NCBI GenBank assembly: GCA_003550305.1
Contig: QKYT01000008.1
Coordinates: forward strand, 257,908 to 292,575
Length of the DNA: 34,668 nt
Source: Glomus cerebriforme
Taxonomy: Eukaryota > Glomeromycota > Glomeromycetes > Glomerales > Glomeraceae
Reading direction: 5' to 3'
How positions within the stretch are numbered: the stretch's first letter is position 1; the number at the start of each line of letters is the position of its first letter. The notes below the pieces were generated by a model. That model searched no databases, was not told the DNA's origin, and saw nothing but the letters and a program-made list of their open reading frames with translations. Of the stretch, positions 32,959 to 34,668 are shown in pieces. The position numbers were made by a program, and so were the translations under genes.

Positions 32959-34462
32959 TTATCTCCTAATTATTTGAAATACTTCATAATCTTCTATAGA
33001 AAATTGATCTTCGGTATCTCTTATTTTTTTTTCATAATGCGTTTGTCCAAATGAAATATTATTATAATCTATAAATTCGTTAGTAGCCCATATCCTAATA
33101 TCACTACCGAAATGTGGGCCATCTATAGCTTTAAACCATAATGCATAATCTGTATTTTTTACATTACTAATAATTACACTTTTAATATTTTTATTTTTAA
33201 TGGAAAATATAAAGCTATCCTTAGTTTTACCATGCATGCCATTAGCAGAAGATTCCCATTTTAAGGGATTATAACCACCAATAATCTCTTCTGCTCCTTT
33301 TACTTTGATAAATGTGATAGTATTATGCTTACCATCACACAATGTATGAAATTTTTTAGGGGTAAATCCATCTTGGCTTCCTCTTAACAATAATTTAAAT
33401 TTGTATGGTAAATAAAGTTCTCTTAAATGAATAAATTTATTATTAATATCTATTTTATCAATCCATCTTGAAATAACAGAAATAAAGTTTAAATCAATAA
33501 GTTTTGAATCAATAATTTCATCAATTTTAACATTCCTAGGAAGTAAAATATTATCATTTGGTTCACTGTCAGGGTCCATATAAGAGCTTACTAAATCTTC
33601 ATAAAGTTGGTGTTGTAAAAGTTTTTTATATGGTCTAACTTTGCAAAAAAATTCTTTAGATGATAAACTAAAAAATCTAATTGAAGGTAAACAATGTTGC
33701 AAAGTATTTTTTATTTTTTTAATATCATCATCTGTCCAGGTTTTAGGATCTGAAATGATAGTTGGATGTTGTGCAAGACCCCATTTTAATACATATTCCC
33801 AAACTTCAATTTCTTTCATTTGTAAATCATCCCTTTTAATAAGTTTAATCAAAGATTTTTCAGAGAGCGAAGTGAAATCAAATGAATTAAATATTTTCTC
33901 GGGGGATTGGGCCATTAAGTTTGTACAAAATTGTTGAATTTCTAATAAATTATCAGATTGAAAACTTATTCGGTGAGTAATATCAAAATGTTGCTCAATC
34001 CATTCTGATTTATTTTCAATTAAATACTTTTGTAAATAGTCAACAAGTTCTTGAAGACAAAGTATGTCAGCAGCAGCCATAACTTTAAGAATGTTTAAAG
34101 TGTCTTGCCCATTTAACGAAAGAATACCACCATAAATATACCTATATTTAAAAAAATTTAGTTAAAAAATAAATATTAAATATTAGGTTTATCTATAATA
34201 TAACTTACTCTAAAATAATTTGAAAGATTTCTGGTGAAATATTTGGAAACTTAATATGAATCAAGATATTGTCATTATTTCTTCTGTTTGAAGTCAAAGC
34301 TCGTCGTAAATATGGAGAGCGGTAACACAAAATATTCATATGAGCACGAAATATTTTTACATTAGGGTCTTCGCCAACTTCAATTGTAACATCAAAATAT
34401 TCATCATCTTTTAATAATTCAATATAATTTTGACTTAATTTTGAAAAAAATTGAGTAGACAT
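32959..34462 (-). CDS. BTB-BACK-TLDc protein, copy C, 2 exons
   Basis: Exons 34462-34209 and 34141-32959 give about 478 residues. The BTB exon and the intron are almost identical in DNA to copy A. The BACK region also follows copy A (VDYLQKYLIENKSEW, FDITHRISFQSDNLLEIQQF, FNSFDFTSLSEK). From the TLDc domain on it follows copy B instead: FHTLCDGKHNTITFIKVKGAEE, GGYNPLKWESS, KNKNIKSVIISNVKNTDYA, IRIWATNE. It is therefore a mosaic of its two neighbours. Domain order is BTB about 17-100, BACK about 120-230, TLDc about 285-476. The ATG before STQFFSKL is the family start. Function as for copies A and B. Confidence 0.92.
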
Positions 34463-34625
34463 AATTTTAAAAATATGAAAGAAAAAATTTTGGGCGTAAG
34501 TTACTTAAGGTTATAAAATTACACAAGTTACGCCCGGGTGTACAATATACTGTACATCTTACTAAAGTTATACGAAATAAAGGATTTAACTCTACCAAAG
34601 TGAAAATTCATTAAGCCAAATCTGA
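34463..34625 (-). promoter_or_regulatory. Upstream region of BTB-TLDc copy C
   Basis: Contains TTAAGGTTATAAAATTACAC, TGTACATCTTACTAAAGTTA and AAGCCAAATCTGATG. These are counterparts of words upstream of copies A and B, in the same order. Confidence 0.45.
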
Positions 34626-34668
34626 TGTTGTAGCCCAAACACTACCATGTCCCAAATCAAACTTGGGA
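34626..34668. mobile_element. Start of a second copy of the 8618-8806 element (cut by the window end)
   Basis: Reads TGTTGTAGCCCAAAC, then ACCATGTCCCAAATC and AACTTGGGA, matching the inverse complement of the right end at about 8760-8806. It follows AAATCTGA, at a site that is unoccupied in the paralogous spacer at 30120-30135. Confidence 0.65.

Noticed and set aside
1..34668. CRISPR array, bacterial operon or phage island
   Set aside because: No regularly spaced repeats, Shine-Dalgarno-led gene strings or phage genes are present; the genes are intron-containing and eukaryotic.

Overview
The window looks like nuclear DNA of a filamentous fungus, most probably an arbuscular mycorrhizal fungus of the Glomeromycotina (Rhizophagus-like). 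The evidence is a very AT-rich sequence full of homopolymer tracts, genes with many short (about 50-130 bp) GT-AG introns, tandemly expanded BTB-TLDc and RING-IBR-RING genes, eukaryotic genes carrying a bacterial-type Uma2 nuclease domain, and abundant decayed transposable elements. The species call is inference; no ribosomal or mitochondrial marker is present. A few N bases (15277, 17632, 29020-29021) show it is a draft assembly.

Layout. 680-4922 (-): a 13-exon insulin-degrading-enzyme/Ste23-type M16 metallopeptidase ending in SKL. 5824-6859 (-): a three-exon class I SAM-dependent methyltransferase. 6860-9392: gene-poor, with a small TIR element at 8618-8806. 9393-13849 (+): three tandem compact RING-IBR-RING (RBR) genes. 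The first two keep all zinc ligands and the catalytic Cys; the third has lost the end of RING2. 14095-15795 and 21670-23372: a duplicated ~1.7 kb unit, each holding a (-) gene that encodes a Uma2-like PD-(D/E)XK nuclease domain, an acidic linker and a C2H2 zinc finger; the second copy has lost the catalytic Glu and Lys. Between these lies a ~4.1 kb element (about 17443-21518) with long terminal inverted repeats, hairpin-containing subterminal tandem repeats, and a frameshifted endonuclease/exonuclease/phosphatase (EEP) remnant. 23840-25873 (-): a seven-exon Serinc/TMS1 membrane protein with a 24-nt microexon. 27720-34462 (-): three tandem two-exon BTB-BACK-TLDc genes whose spacers carry separate transposon insertions. 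A second copy of the 8618-8806 element family begins at 34626 and runs off the window.

The genes do not form a single pathway. The intact housekeeping-type genes (peptidase, methyltransferase, Serinc) are interspersed with expanding families (RBR ligases, BTB adaptors, Uma2 proteins) that are being copied, recombined and degraded locally. RBR ligases and BTB proteins are both ubiquitin-system components, so two of the three expanding families point to substrate-selective ubiquitination. All exon boundaries were read by eye from GT/AG sites, frame continuity and family conservation.
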